Position numbers and translations under genes: made by a program. From contig CAVQOB010000013.1 in NCBI GenBank assembly GCA_963714325.1, forward strand, positions 1 to 64,000: a stretch of DNA of 64,000 nucleotides, read 5' to 3'. Below, one piece after another: positions 26,358-36,445 of this stretch. The DNA comes from CAVQOB01 sp963714325 (lineage in GTDB: Bacteria; Pseudomonadota; Alphaproteobacteria; Rhizobiales; Hyphomicrobiaceae). The notes beneath the pieces are model-generated. The model was given only the letters and a program-made list of their open reading frames with translations. It was not told where the DNA came from and did not search any database. How positions within the stretch are numbered: position 1 is the first letter of the stretch; each line of letters begins with the position of its first letter.

Positions 26358-27536
26358 ATGTTCGCCACCTTCTTCCACGAATTGAAATCGGCGAAAGTTC
26401 CGGTCACGCTGAAGGAATACCTCCTCCTCCTCGAATCCCTCGATGCAGGCCTCGCCGACGCCAAGGTCGAGAATTTCTATTACCTCGCCCGTACCTGCCT
26501 GGTGAAAGACGAGCGCCACCTCGACAAATTCGACCAGGTCTTCGGTCACGTCTTCAAGGGCCTCGAGCTGATGAGCGAGGCGGTCGAGAAAGCCCAGATC
26601 CCCGCGGAATGGCTCCGCCTCGTCTCGCAAAAATATCTGTCCGACGAGGACAAGAAAAAAATCGAGGCGCTCGGTGGCTGGGACAAGATCATGGCGGAGT
26701 TGAAAAAGCGGCTCGAAGAACAGAAAGGCCGCCACCAGGGCGGCAGCAAGTGGATCGGCACCGGCGGCACCTCACCCTACGGCGCCTACGGCTATAACCC
26801 CGCCGGCGTCCGTATCGGGCAAAAGGAAAACCGCAACAACCGCGCCATCAAGGTCTGGGACAAGCGCGACTTCCGCGACCTCGATGATGGCATCGAACTC
26901 GGCACCCGCAACATCAAGGTCGCGCTCCGCCGCCTCCGCAAATTCGCCCGCGAAGGGGCCGCCGAAGAGCTCGACCTCGACCACACCATCAAGGGCACCG
27001 CACATAAAGGCTATCTCGACATCCACATGCGCCCCGAACGGCGCAACACCGTCAAAGTGCTGATGTTCCTCGACGTCGGCGGCACCATGGATGCGCACAT
27101 CAAGGAGATCGAAGAACTCTTCTCGGCGGCCCGCACCGAATTCAAGAACCTCGAATTCTTCTACTTCCACAACTGCCTCTACGAGCGCGTCTGGAAGGAC
27201 AACGCGCGCCGCTGGACCGAGACCACGCCGACCCTGAGCGTGCTGCACAAATATCCCGCCGACTACAAAGTCATCTTCGTCGGCGACGCCTCCATGAGCC
27301 CCTACGAGATTTCCGTCGCCGGCGGCTCCGTCGAACACATGAACGAGGAAGCGGGCGCGCTCTGGCTGCGCCGCGTCACCGACATCTATCAACACGCCGT
27401 CTGGCTCAACCCCATTCCGCAAGATCACTGGAACTGGACGCCCTCGATCCGCATGATCAACCAGCTGATCGACAACCGCATGTTCCCCCTGACCCTCGGC
27501 GGCCTTGACGGCGCGATGCGCGAGTTGATGCGGTAG
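26358..27536 (+). CDS. VWA domain protein, CoxE-like
   Basis: This is a 392-residue protein of the CoxE-like von Willebrand factor A family. The N-terminus MFATFFHELKSAKVPVTLKEYL is conserved in this group. The VWA core is VLMFLDVGGTMDAHIKEIEELFSAAR (short motif DVGGTMD as a MIDAS-like DxGxS variant with Thr), then KVIFVGDASMSPYEI. Members act with MoxR-type AAA ATPases as metal-dependent chaperones, but no MoxR gene is adjacent. ATG 26358 starts the conserved region; 26331 is rejected. Confidence 0.87.
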   Translation: MFATFFHELKSAKVPVTLKEYLLLLESLDAGLADAKVENFYYLARTCLVKDERHLDKFDQVFGHVFKGLELMSEAVEKAQIPAEWLRLVSQKYLSDEDKKKIEALGGWDKIMAELKKRLEEQKGRHQGGSKWIGTGGTSPYGAYGYNPAGVRIGQKENRNNRAIKVWDKRDFRDLDDGIELGTRNIKVALRRLRKFAREGAAEELDLDHTIKGTAHKGYLDIHMRPERRNTVKVLMFLDVGGTMDAHIKEIEELFSAARTEFKNLEFFYFHNCLYERVWKDNARRWTETTPTLSVLHKYPADYKVIFVGDASMSPYEISVAGGSVEHMNEEAGALWLRRVTDIYQHAVWLNPIPQDHWNWTPSIRMINQLIDNRMFPLTLGGLDGAMRELMR

Positions 27537-27651
27537 CGGGCGGGCACCAACCTCAACCAGCCTCAACGGTGGCACGCCTCGCGCCAAGCAGCAGCATGCT
27601 ATCCTCGGCGATCCCTGTACCGATCGCGCGCCATTTCCTGGATCACAACTC

Positions 27652-28377
27652 ATGCACAACGTCGCCGTCTACATTCCCGCGAAAGCACACTCCACCGGCG
27701 TCCCCGCCAAAAACCTCGCCGACCTCGATAGCAAGCCGCTCGTCGCCTGGTCGATCGCGTCCGCAAAAGAACTTGTAGCCGATCGCACGATGATTTTCGT
27801 TTCAACTGACGACACGGCCATCCGCGCGATCGCCTGCGATGACGGCTGCACCGTCCTGGATCGCCCCGCTGACCTAGCCTCCAGTACAGCCCGCGTTGCC
27901 GAATGCCTCGCCCACGACCTGCCCGCGATCGAAGCGAGGATCGGCCCCGATGGTATCATCGCCGTCTTCCTGCCAACGTCACCATTCCGAAATACCGACG
28001 CCATCCGTAAGGCGATCCAGCAATTCGAAAATTCGAAAGAAAAAAAATCTTTGGTCAGCGTCCGGCCGTTCCCAGCGCCTGTCGCACAGGCCATGACGTT
28101 AGACGAGAAAACCGGCCAACTCGCGTCAATCGAGCCACTCGACAGCCTCAACGCTCGCAGCCGCCGCCAGCAACATAGTGCCGCCTATTACCCCGACGGT
28201 TCGCTTTATCTCGTGCGCGTTGGCCATTTCCGCAGCGATCCACGGTTCTTCATCGCGGGAGCGACGCTAGGCTTTGTCTCGGACCGATTCTCGTCTATCG
28301 ATATCGACAATCCCGACGATCTGGAGTTCGCGCGCTGGATCGCGGCCGTACGCATCGAGCGAGATCGAAACAGATGA
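27652..28377 (+). CDS. acylneuraminate cytidylyltransferase family protein
   Basis: This is a 241-residue CMP-sugar synthetase of the NeuA/PseF/LegF family, which activates a nonulosonic acid with CTP. The nucleotide-binding start is divergent: IPAKAHSTGVPAKNL instead of IPAR..SK....KN. LPTSPFRNTDAI and the metal-binding DIDNPDDLEFA are well kept. It is the first gene of the plus-strand glycan operon and overlaps the NeuB-like gene by ATGA. Which nine-carbon sugar is used is unknown. Confidence 0.85.
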   Translation: MHNVAVYIPAKAHSTGVPAKNLADLDSKPLVAWSIASAKELVADRTMIFVSTDDTAIRAIACDDGCTVLDRPADLASSTARVAECLAHDLPAIEARIGPDGIIAVFLPTSPFRNTDAIRKAIQQFENSKEKKSLVSVRPFPAPVAQAMTLDEKTGQLASIEPLDSLNARSRRQQHSAAYYPDGSLYLVRVGHFRSDPRFFIAGATLGFVSDRFSSIDIDNPDDLEFARWIAAVRIERDRNR

Positions 28378-29462
28378 CGAGCCAAACGCCAAACGTCTCA
28401 ACGGCCGTCATCGCTGGCCGATCGATCGGTCCCGGTCATTCGGCCTGGATCGTCGCTGAATTCGGCGTCACACACGAAGGCACGCTCGACGTCGCCATGG
28501 AAATGCTCGACGCGTCCATCAAAGCCGGCGTCGATGCCATCAAAGTCGAATGCATCAATGCGGACGCCATCGTCAGTCTCGAGTATCGCGACACGCTCAA
28601 CTACGCATTCAAGACACTGGCAGGCCACCAGATCACCGAAAACTATTATCAGCTGCTCAAAAAAGTAAGCTTGCCCTATGACGACATCGCCAAACTCGCC
28701 GCCCTCGCGCAAAAGCGCGGATTGCCATTCTTCGGCACCGCATTCGACCTCGAAACCATCGACTTCCTGAAATCCATCGGCGCCTGCGCCGTGAAAATAT
28801 CGAGCGGCGAAATCACCCACCATCCCCTGCTCGTGCGCGCGGCTCAATCGGGCCTCCCCGTCTTCTTCGATACGGGGCGCTCTTCGCTTGGCGAAATCCT
28901 CTCAGCCGTCGAGGTGCTGCGGGGTGCCGGCTGCGCGACGCCGCTGATCATGCACAATCCCTCCGGCTATCCGGCCGCCCCCCAGGACGTCCAGTTGCTG
29001 AGCATTCCACTCTACCAGCAGTCCGCCGGATTGCCGGTTGGGCTCTCCTGCCACTCGCGCGGCAACATGATGGTGCACGGCGCCATTGCCGTCGGCGCTA
29101 ATATTATTGAAAAACCGCTCTCGCGCGACAACACCAAGGACGAGGACGAGCACATTTTCTCCGTCAACATCAGCGAACTCGATCGTTACGTCGACGAAAT
29201 CCGCGCACTTGAAGCAGCCCTCACTCTCAACCGGAAAAAACTGTACGAAGGCGATTCCGATCCCGTGCGCCGCCGCACCTTCCGCCAATCATTGGTCGCC
29301 GCCCGCGATTTGCCAGCCGGCCATATTCTTACCTCCGCCGACCTCACCTTCGCCCGCCCCGGTCACGGCTTCCCTCCGACGATGGTCGAGTACGTGGTCG
29401 GGCGAAAACTCGCCGCCCCCGTCGCACACGGTCACCATATCCAGCCGAAGCACTTGGGTTGA
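28374..29462 (+). CDS. NeuB-family nonulosonic acid synthase with SAF domain
   Basis: This is a 362-residue protein with a TIM-barrel synthase domain (WIVAEFGVTHEGTLDVAMEM, KISSGEITHHPLLVRAA) and a C-terminal SAF/antifreeze-like domain (LVAARDLPAGHILTSADL). Family members condense phosphoenolpyruvate with a six-carbon amino sugar to give sialic, pseudaminic or legionaminic acids. The usual EKHFT segment reads EKPLSR, so one normally conserved His is missing, and SDHT reads SCHS. This may be a divergent subgroup with a different substrate. It is coupled to the cytidylyltransferase by ATGA. Confidence 0.85.
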   Translation: MTSQTPNVSTAVIAGRSIGPGHSAWIVAEFGVTHEGTLDVAMEMLDASIKAGVDAIKVECINADAIVSLEYRDTLNYAFKTLAGHQITENYYQLLKKVSLPYDDIAKLAALAQKRGLPFFGTAFDLETIDFLKSIGACAVKISSGEITHHPLLVRAAQSGLPVFFDTGRSSLGEILSAVEVLRGAGCATPLIMHNPSGYPAAPQDVQLLSIPLYQQSAGLPVGLSCHSRGNMMVHGAIAVGANIIEKPLSRDNTKDEDEHIFSVNISELDRYVDEIRALEAALTLNRKKLYEGDSDPVRRRTFRQSLVAARDLPAGHILTSADLTFARPGHGFPPTMVEYVVGRKLAAPVAHGHHIQPKHLG

Positions 29463-29467
29463 TCACC

Positions 29468-30232
29468 ATGAAGGACTGGCAAACACTTTGGGATCGCTCG
29501 CCGATCTACCGGCAGACCCTGGAAAAACGTATTACCGGCCAGATGCCGCCGATGGAAGCCAACACGTATATCGCCACAGCCTTGCGCCATGCCTACCGCG
29601 ACGGCGACACCGTCCTCGACGCCGGTTGCGGCGCCGGCCATTTCCTGCGCCTCTTCACCGAATTCGTACCGCAAGAGAAGATCACCGGCCTGGACGTGTC
29701 GCCGAACCTGTTATCGATGGCGCAACAGCACTTCCCGCGCGCCGCATTCGTCACCGCGACCATCGAGGACTTCAAGTCAAGCCAACCGTTCGACCACGTC
29801 ATCTGCTGCAACGTTCTGATGCACGTCGACAATCTCCGCGAGGCGATTGACGCCCTGTTGCGTCTCTCCCGAAAAACGCTCTGCCTGCGCATGTTGATCG
29901 GCGACTCGACGTTCCTCATCCGCCACGTCCACAACACCGAGAATTTTGCTGGCATGAGTGACACGGCGCCGGCCGACGAACTCGACGCCGATGGCAATCC
30001 GCGCGAGTTTCACCATTTCAATATCTACAGCCGCGCCTTCGTCGCGTCCCTGCTGCAGCGACCCGACGTTGCCGGGTTCGACATCATCCCCGACACCTTC
30101 ATGAACCCTGAAGCATTACAATCCGAGAAGAAAGGTCGCTTCCAAACCAGGGTCGTCGATGGCCAATACGTGATTGGCAATATCATTTGCCCTTGGACTT
30201 ACGTTCACGTGCACATGCGACAAGCGCCATGA
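29468..30232 (+). CDS. SAM-dependent methyltransferase of the glycan operon
   Basis: This is a 254-residue class I methyltransferase with motif I VLDAGCGAGHFLRLF, ITGLDVSPNLLSMA after strand 2, and FDHVICCNVLMHVDNL as motif II/III. It probably methylates a sugar or lipid-linked intermediate of the surface glycan, judged only from its place in the operon. ATG 29468 is five bases after the NeuB stop, and its own stop overlaps the next start (ATGA). Confidence 0.85.
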   Translation: MKDWQTLWDRSPIYRQTLEKRITGQMPPMEANTYIATALRHAYRDGDTVLDAGCGAGHFLRLFTEFVPQEKITGLDVSPNLLSMAQQHFPRAAFVTATIEDFKSSQPFDHVICCNVLMHVDNLREAIDALLRLSRKTLCLRMLIGDSTFLIRHVHNTENFAGMSDTAPADELDADGNPREFHHFNIYSRAFVASLLQRPDVAGFDIIPDTFMNPEALQSEKKGRFQTRVVDGQYVIGNIICPWTYVHVHMRQAP

Positions 30233-32716
30233 CCCGCGCCACCCTCATCTTCTACCCCGACACCGCCGACGGCCGCATGCTACATCTCGACCAGATCGAT
30301 GGCACACCGGTCAAGGCCGGCCTCGGCGTCCGCATGGGCGGCACACCGGAACGACCCTGGCTCAACCTCTACGACACCGCCCACGGCCGACATATCCGCC
30401 ATCGCGCCCGCGAAGCCAACATTCAGTGGTTCCGAAATTGCGTTCCAGCACTCGCCGCCGCCGGCTTCTACGAGCGGACACGCTACAAAGAACTCTGGCT
30501 CGGCCGCACGATTTTTGACGCGGCCTTGCACCGCATGGAAGCCGTCGTCCATCAACTGATGCTCATCGAGGCGCTGCGCACGCATCACGGCATCACATCC
30601 TTCGCCACTTGGCGCGCCGACGAACTGCCGCGCGATCGCCAAGACGCCATCGCCGCCTACAGTGCGGCGCGCGGCATACCCTTCACCCCGCTCGACGCCC
30701 CGCCTGTCGATGCCTTCTCCGGACCCAGCACATCCCTCGTCGGCCACTACGAGTACTACGGCACGTTCGGCCGAGAAATCGCCTCGATCCGCCCGGGTCA
30801 CCAGACCGGATTCCCCGGATTGACCACGCAGTGGGGATACGTCGACTTCAATCGCGCGAAGCTGCCCATCGACATCGCTCTCGCGCCCGATGCCACCGAC
30901 GCAGCCGTCGTCCTCCGCGTGCTCTACATCCATTGCGAAAAAGGCCACCCGACGATCACCCTCGCGACGGCCCGACACGAAGCCATCGTCACCATCGAAG
31001 CCGATGGCGTTTTCGACCGGACGCTCGAGCCGCGTGTTCGACTGGCGCCCGCCACTGGCCCCATGGAATTGCCCTTCACCGCCTGGATCGCCGCGGGCGA
31101 AGGATGGTTCGGCCTGCTCGGCGACACCTGCCATCCGCTTCGCCTCAGACCACGCAGCGTTGCGCACCCCGGCGTCACCATCGACTGCCCGGAAAGCCAG
31201 TGGCCGACCGTCCGCTTCGGTGAGGTCACCGTGCTGACCGATCTCGATAGTGCCACATGTGCGCGTCGTCGCACCGGGCTCGCTGCGTGCATCGGCGAAC
31301 CGTCGCGTTCCCAAGCTGCGCTGAGGTCCATCAGTTCTGTGGCGCCGGTCGTTGCCACCTTCATCCCCGCACAAAGCCACATGGTCGCGTCCTGGCCGCA
31401 CCTTGGCCGTCGCGTCGCCCCGATCCACTTTGAAGGCTTCGCGCCCGCCCTCAGCCGGCAAGGATTCATTGTCACCTCGTTCCTGCCGGCGCCACCCTGG
31501 TTGATTGACGGCACGCCAACGCTCGCCGCCCCCGGGACGGTTGCACTCGACAGCGTCGTCCGCCCCGATGCCGACATTGCAGCAACCAAAGCCGCGGCAG
31601 CCGACATCGTCCAAACCCTGCCGGATGTTGTCGGCATAACCGACCTGCCCATGCCGCCGGAATGCGCGACAGGCCTCGACGATATCGAATTCCGTCCGCT
31701 GCTCAGGCGTTCACTGATCGAAGGTGCCCAATGGGCCGGCTATTATTGTGAGCAGTATGAAAAATCACGCATCGCGCTCAGCACCCACGATGTCAGTGTC
31801 GTCATCAGCCCACGGCTCGAACTCCGGCTTCTTGACGGCAAGCGCTGCCGCCCGATCGCTCGGCATCAAGTCGGCTTCGCTCGAAATTTCTTTCCAACTC
31901 TTCGAGCACCAGCGCCTGCATCGTCTGGTTGGCATTCCCGAAGCGACGGATGCATTGTTTTATTGGGGAACCGCGGCGATCAAGCGCTTCGCGGCCGCCG
32001 GACTGGACGTACCAAACGCACGCTCCGCCGGGCTGCATGCCCTCGATTACTATACCGGGCTCGGAACACTGCGCGCTAAAGCGCCGCCGGTCAGCGACCA
32101 GTATTGGGCGGCACTCGGTATTGCCAACATCAACGCGCCAGTCATTCTCTTCGCCGCCCATTTCGGCGGACGCCAGGCGATTGCCGACATCGGCATGTAC
32201 CGCGATACCGTGCGCGCGGTCCTCGAAGCCATCACGTCGCGGCAAAGTGGCACGCTGGTGATCAAGACGCTGACGACGGATGACGCTGACATCATCCAGC
32301 GGATTTGCGCTGGCATGGAGCAGGCGCACCTGCGCATACTCACGCCATTTCATCCGCTCCAGAATTGCCACTACCTCTTCGGCGCCGATCTGGTCATCGC
32401 CGCACCAACCACATTACTCGCCGAAGCTGCCGCCATGCGGCTTCCCGTCTTCACGCTCGACTACCATCACCACGAGAATTGGTACCCAGTTTCAGCGCAC
32501 CACCTTGCGCTCCTCGAAAAAATAGCGCCGGTGCTCGCGGACCTTGACGCCGTCAGCCAGAAGGCGCGCGAGGTCTGCGATGGCACGTTGGTTCGCCACA
32601 TTCCCGATCCAAACGCCATGACTGAGCTCTTCGGCGCAGCCGATGGCCAGGCCATGCTCCGCATCTGGGAGGAACTGCAAGCAATCGGCGTCGTCAACAC
32701 GCCATGGAAAGCATGA
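30229..32716 (+). pseudogene. glycosyltransferase-like protein of the glycan operon, frameshifted
   Basis: This is a large protein whose reading frame breaks between about 31815 and 31850. The first part (from ATG 30229) runs about 530 residues and is unrecognised except for a beta-rich central segment (VVLRVLYIHCEKGHPTITL). The second part has a GT-B-like C-terminal domain: APVILFAAHFGGRQA, LRILTPFHPLQNCHYLFG, ADLVIAAPTTLLAEAAAM and FTLDYHHHENWYP, resembling polyol-phosphate or surface-carbohydrate transferases. One extra base near GACGGCAAGCGCTGCC would explain the break. Joined, it would be about 829 residues. Function is inferred from the C-terminal motifs and the operon. Confidence 0.72.
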
Positions 32717-32734
32717 CGTCGCAGTCCCAGCCCC

Positions 32735-34483
32735 TCACGTCTCCAGCAGCGTCATATACCGCGCCACGGCTTCGTCGGGATCGCCGAAGTGCACCTGCTT
32801 GCCGCCGTGCATCAGCAGCGCCTTGTTGCAGCTCTCCGTCACGAACGCCATCGAGTGCGTCACCACGACAACGACGCCGGCCTTGTCGATGAACTGGCGC
32901 AACCGCGCCTGCGCCTTCTCCTGGAATCCTATGTCGCCGGCACCCAGCAATTCATCGAGGAACAACACCTCCGGCGCAAAACTAGTCGCAATCGAAAACG
33001 ACAACCGCGCCCGCATCCCATCCGAGTAATACTTGACCGGCTTGTCAATATGACCACCAAGTTCGGAGAACGTAATGATGTCCTCCGCCGCCGCCTCGAT
33101 CTGCTTCATCGTCAGGCCGAGGTAAAATCCCATGCTGACAATATTTTCGCGCCCCGTCAGCTCGTCGCGCATGCCCATCCCTGGCCGCAGCAGCAGGAAT
33201 TGTTCGGCAATTCGGATCTCGCCCTGCTTGATGTTGATCAGGCCGCACAGCGCGCGCAGCAGTGTGCTCTTGCCGGCACCGTTATGGCCGATGATGCCGA
33301 GAACATCGCCCTTGTGCAGTTCGAAATTGACGCTATCGACTGGCAGGAACGTATCACGCAACCCCTTCATGCGGCGCAGAATGCGCCGCTCTTTACCCGG
33401 ATTTCGCTCGAGTTCGACCACGACATCACGCGCCGACACAATCGATGGCCCAGTCAGCTTCTTGATGTGCCCCCGCAGCGTCTGGCGCGCCTCATCGGGC
33501 ATCCGCTCGGCGAGCGTCTCCACCCAATAGTTCTGCCCGCCAGCGATCAATTTTTCCGCTGGCGCCAACAGACCAGCAGCACGGTCGCTATCGACCTCGA
33601 CCCGGAGCGCATCATCATTGCGGCAGAGCTTGGCGAGCGCAAGCACATCGCTGTCCTGCAACAACGCCGCGGGCAATGCGGACCCCGGCTCAGCCAAAGC
33701 CGCCGTAACGCTCTCGGCCTGTGCCGCCGTCGCCGCCCATGCAATCGCACGCCACAGCATAAGGTCACCGAACGGCGCCAGATGTGGCGCGATCGTCAGC
33801 GCCAGTTTCCGCCAGTGTCCACCCGGCTGCACTGGACCGCTCGCGATTTTGATGCCATCGCAATACAAGTCAAAGCGTCCTTCCGTAACGATCACGACGA
33901 TCGCCCGGTTCAAGCCAGGTGCAAGCTTGATACAACGGAATTCCGGCATGGCGACGAGCCATTCCGCACCGAGTCCCACTTGAAATATTGGCTCAGGCGC
34001 CGATCCAAACCATGACAGCCTGACAGGGATGCCTGAGCGATAGTGCGACTGTCCGATCAGCACCAGCACCATGGCCTCGGCTCCGCCCGGCGCCTCAACT
34101 GCCAGCGTCGTCATCGTTCCGATCGGTCGCTGGATATAGCTGTATCCGATACTCGGATCATCGGGGATGGGCTGGCCCATCAACGAAAACCCACCATGCT
34201 GCGCAAGGTTAGCACCACGCAGCGCCGGGTTAAGATCCGCCAGCGGTGGCGGCAGCAGGGCTGCAATGCCATCGATCGCCGCGCTGAGGGCACCGTCACC
34301 ACCCGACCCCAGTTTACGAACCGACGCAGCAAGGCGCTCAGACAGCGATGCTCCATCCAGCGCGATAGTCGCGCCACGCCGCTCATGCAGCGCATCCCAC
34401 AGCTGCCGAGCCCTCTCGACGTGCGTTGCACGCGTGACCGGGGTGACTGCGTCTGCATGTTTGCCGGTCGCAGTGTCCTGCAT
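32735..34483 (-). CDS. wzt: ABC transporter ATPase (Wzt/KpsT type) with long N-terminal extension
   Basis: This is a 582-residue protein. The ABC domain occupies about residues 345-582: Walker A IGHNGAGKSTLL, signature YSDGMRARLSFS (the YSSGM type of polysaccharide exporters), Walker B VLFLDELLGAGD and H-loop VTHSM. The first 340 residues are an extension rich in beta-type sequence (VLVLIGQSHYRSGIPVRLSWFG, DLYCDGIKIASG) that I do not recognise. Normal Wzt proteins carry an extra carbohydrate-binding domain at the C-terminus, not the N-terminus. It powers glycan export with the permease encoded 45 bp upstream. Confidence 0.88.
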   Translation of the reverse strand: MQDTATGKHADAVTPVTRATHVERARQLWDALHERRGATIALDGASLSERLAASVRKLGSGGDGALSAAIDGIAALLPPPLADLNPALRGANLAQHGGFSLMGQPIPDDPSIGYSYIQRPIGTMTTLAVEAPGGAEAMVLVLIGQSHYRSGIPVRLSWFGSAPEPIFQVGLGAEWLVAMPEFRCIKLAPGLNRAIVVIVTEGRFDLYCDGIKIASGPVQPGGHWRKLALTIAPHLAPFGDLMLWRAIAWAATAAQAESVTAALAEPGSALPAALLQDSDVLALAKLCRNDDALRVEVDSDRAAGLLAPAEKLIAGGQNYWVETLAERMPDEARQTLRGHIKKLTGPSIVSARDVVVELERNPGKERRILRRMKGLRDTFLPVDSVNFELHKGDVLGIIGHNGAGKSTLLRALCGLINIKQGEIRIAEQFLLLRPGMGMRDELTGRENIVSMGFYLGLTMKQIEAAAEDIITFSELGGHIDKPVKYYSDGMRARLSFSIATSFAPEVLFLDELLGAGDIGFQEKAQARLRQFIDKAGVVVVVTHSMAFVTESCNKALLMHGGKQVHFGDPDEAVARYMTLLET

Positions 34484-34528
34484 CTCAAGACCTCAAATCC
34501 AAACGTACTCTTGGAGTTCGCAATTCCC

Positions 34529-35452
34529 CTAGAGATAGCGGTACATCCGCCCCTTTAGTCGTTCAACCCACCCGAGGCCAAGCGCAATCATAGCGATAGC
34601 GAGCAGCGTAATAACAAGCAGCGGTCGCATCGCCGGCCATTCGCTATTCAACAGCACCGCGCGATAGGCCGGCATGATATGCGCGAACGGATTGATCCAC
34701 AGATAAATTGTCCGGAACGGCTCATTGATCCGCTCCATTCCGTAGACGACCGGCGAAGCGTACATCCACAGCGCAACGAAGAAATTTATGAGAATGCCGG
34801 TCTCCCGCAGATAGACTCCCGCACACGAGATCAGCACCGCACAACCGGCCGTAAACAAAAGATTGACCGCCAGCACCAGCGGGAATGCGATCCAAGTCCA
34901 TCGTGGTCCTTCGCCGCCAATCACCAGAACCCCTAGCACAACCAGGATGAGTAGCCCGAACATAGCCACATCTGTGCCGATACCCTCCGCCAGCAGGGCA
35001 ACAGCCGGATAGCGCGATTGCTGCAAAATCGCCGACTGCGCCGAGAGGTAATACGGCGCACTACCAACGATGATGGCGTGGCCGCGCCAGAGCGTCACCA
35101 TCGTAAAGATCGACATGTACGAGACATCATCGCCGCGCACGCCAAACACGATGTAGACGATGTAGAAGAACAACAACGCCTGCATCATCGGCTCGACCAG
35201 CAGAAACAGTGGACCCGTCGCCTTGTCGTAGGCGCGGCGGCGCAGGTTCCACGTGATCATCATCCCGATACGGCGCGCCATATCCCAAAGGCGGGAGAGT
35301 TTAGAGCCACCACCATCCTCGATCAGCTGAATGCGGCCGGGAGTGATCAACATCCTTTGGCTTCTTGGCCGCATGAGCGTCCTCCTATGTCCGGTTGCCG
35401 TCATCGCGCGCGCGATTTGGCTCGGCGCAGCAGACACCAACCAGCGTCTCAT
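34529..35452 (-). CDS. wzm: ABC-2 type polysaccharide export permease (Wzm/KpsM type)
   Basis: This is a 307-residue inner-membrane permease with about six helices. The amphipathic lead-in MITWNLRRRAYDKATGPLFLLVEPM and the C-terminal YASPVVYGMERINEPFRTIYLWINPFAHIMPAYR (PFAHIMPAYR as the short motif) are typical of ABC-2 polysaccharide exporters. The start at 35452 overlaps the stop of the upstream gene (ATGA) and has AAAGGCG before it. It pairs with the Wzt-type ATPase downstream. Confidence 0.88.
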   Translation of the reverse strand: MRRWLVSAAPSQIARAMTATGHRRTLMRPRSQRMLITPGRIQLIEDGGGSKLSRLWDMARRIGMMITWNLRRRAYDKATGPLFLLVEPMMQALLFFYIVYIVFGVRGDDVSYMSIFTMVTLWRGHAIIVGSAPYYLSAQSAILQQSRYPAVALLAEGIGTDVAMFGLLILVVLGVLVIGGEGPRWTWIAFPLVLAVNLLFTAGCAVLISCAGVYLRETGILINFFVALWMYASPVVYGMERINEPFRTIYLWINPFAHIMPAYRAVLLNSEWPAMRPLLVITLLAIAMIALGLGWVERLKGRMYRYL

Positions 35453-36348
35453 CGCGCCTTTTGCGACGGAAAAAATTGCACGATGGTTTTGTCATCGAGC
35501 TGCGCCCGCCCATGGAATTGGGTCAGTGGCGCTCGCGTTTCCAGCCGTTTCCGGATCTCGGCTACGCGCGCCGATGCCGGTTTATCGGCATTCGGCAGAA
35601 GTTTGACGCCGACCCAGAGCGTCACACCCGGTGCCGCCTTGAAGGCATAGCCCTCAAGCAGCTCGACATTGCGTTCGCTGAGCGAACGCTGCCATTGCGT
35701 GACATAGCCCGGATTCCACAACGCATCGACACCGTCGCAGTAGGATTGCAGAACGAAATACCCGTTGTCCTCAAGGTAGCCGTCGATCGCCGCAAGCACA
35801 ACATCATGCAGCGGATTGGTTTCTGGCGGCCAATTAGGATCCAGCTTCGGTTGGAACGGCAACAGCGACCGCAAGCGATTGAGTTGCATGGCTTCGATAT
35901 GCGCCGTTCGAAACACGCCGCGCCGCTGCTCATCCGGCGTGAATCCGCTGAAATAGAGCACCTGGATCGGGTCCATGCCACCCTGCGCCGGCTGCGTCTT
36001 AGTGAAATCGTCCAGCACGTAAACGATTGGCGCATCGCGTGCGGCCGGATCATGCAACACCGGCAGAATTGAACTCAGCGTGTTGTGCTCATCGATATCG
36101 AACAAAAACGCGCGTCGCATCCCGGCTTTGAGTAACGCAATCTCCTCGTTCGCACCACCGGCACCAACCGACATCAGGTTAGCGCCTTGCAGGCCATAGC
36201 GCACGACCAACTCGTTCGCGGCCGGCAAGCAGAGCTCCACGAGAGACTCAAGCGCCAAGCGCTTGGCCATCGCTTCAGGTTGCACAAAATACGTCATCAC
36301 ATTCCCCATCAGTTCGCTTAACCGCCCGGTGTACGACATGGCATCCAT
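35449..36348 (-). CDS. Rossmann-like protein of unknown function, single domain
   Basis: This is a 299-residue protein with a SAM-methyltransferase-like start: NLMSVGAGGANEEIALL as glycine loop and AFLFDIDEHN as acidic strand 2. These are followed by VLYFSGFTPDEQRR and the end segment YFVLQSYCDGVDA...APGVTLWVGVK. The same order of motifs occurs in the first half of the next gene upstream, so the two are paralogues. No catalytic motif for a known methyltransferase is obvious. It is joined to the export permease by ATGA, which ties it to the glycan exporter. Confidence 0.8.
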   Translation of the reverse strand: MDAMSYTGRLSELMGNVMTYFVQPEAMAKRLALESLVELCLPAANELVVRYGLQGANLMSVGAGGANEEIALLKAGMRRAFLFDIDEHNTLSSILPVLHDPAARDAPIVYVLDDFTKTQPAQGGMDPIQVLYFSGFTPDEQRRGVFRTAHIEAMQLNRLRSLLPFQPKLDPNWPPETNPLHDVVLAAIDGYLEDNGYFVLQSYCDGVDALWNPGYVTQWQRSLSERNVELLEGYAFKAAPGVTLWVGVKLLPNADKPASARVAEIRKRLETRAPLTQFHGRAQLDDKTIVQFFPSQKAR

Positions 36349-36445
36349 TAAGGTCCGGCGAACAATGCCGCACCTCGCATATGAGCAACTCTTAGAGTTA
36401 CGCCTTCGGACAATCGTCAGCCCGAGCGAACATTCCTGGTCTAAC

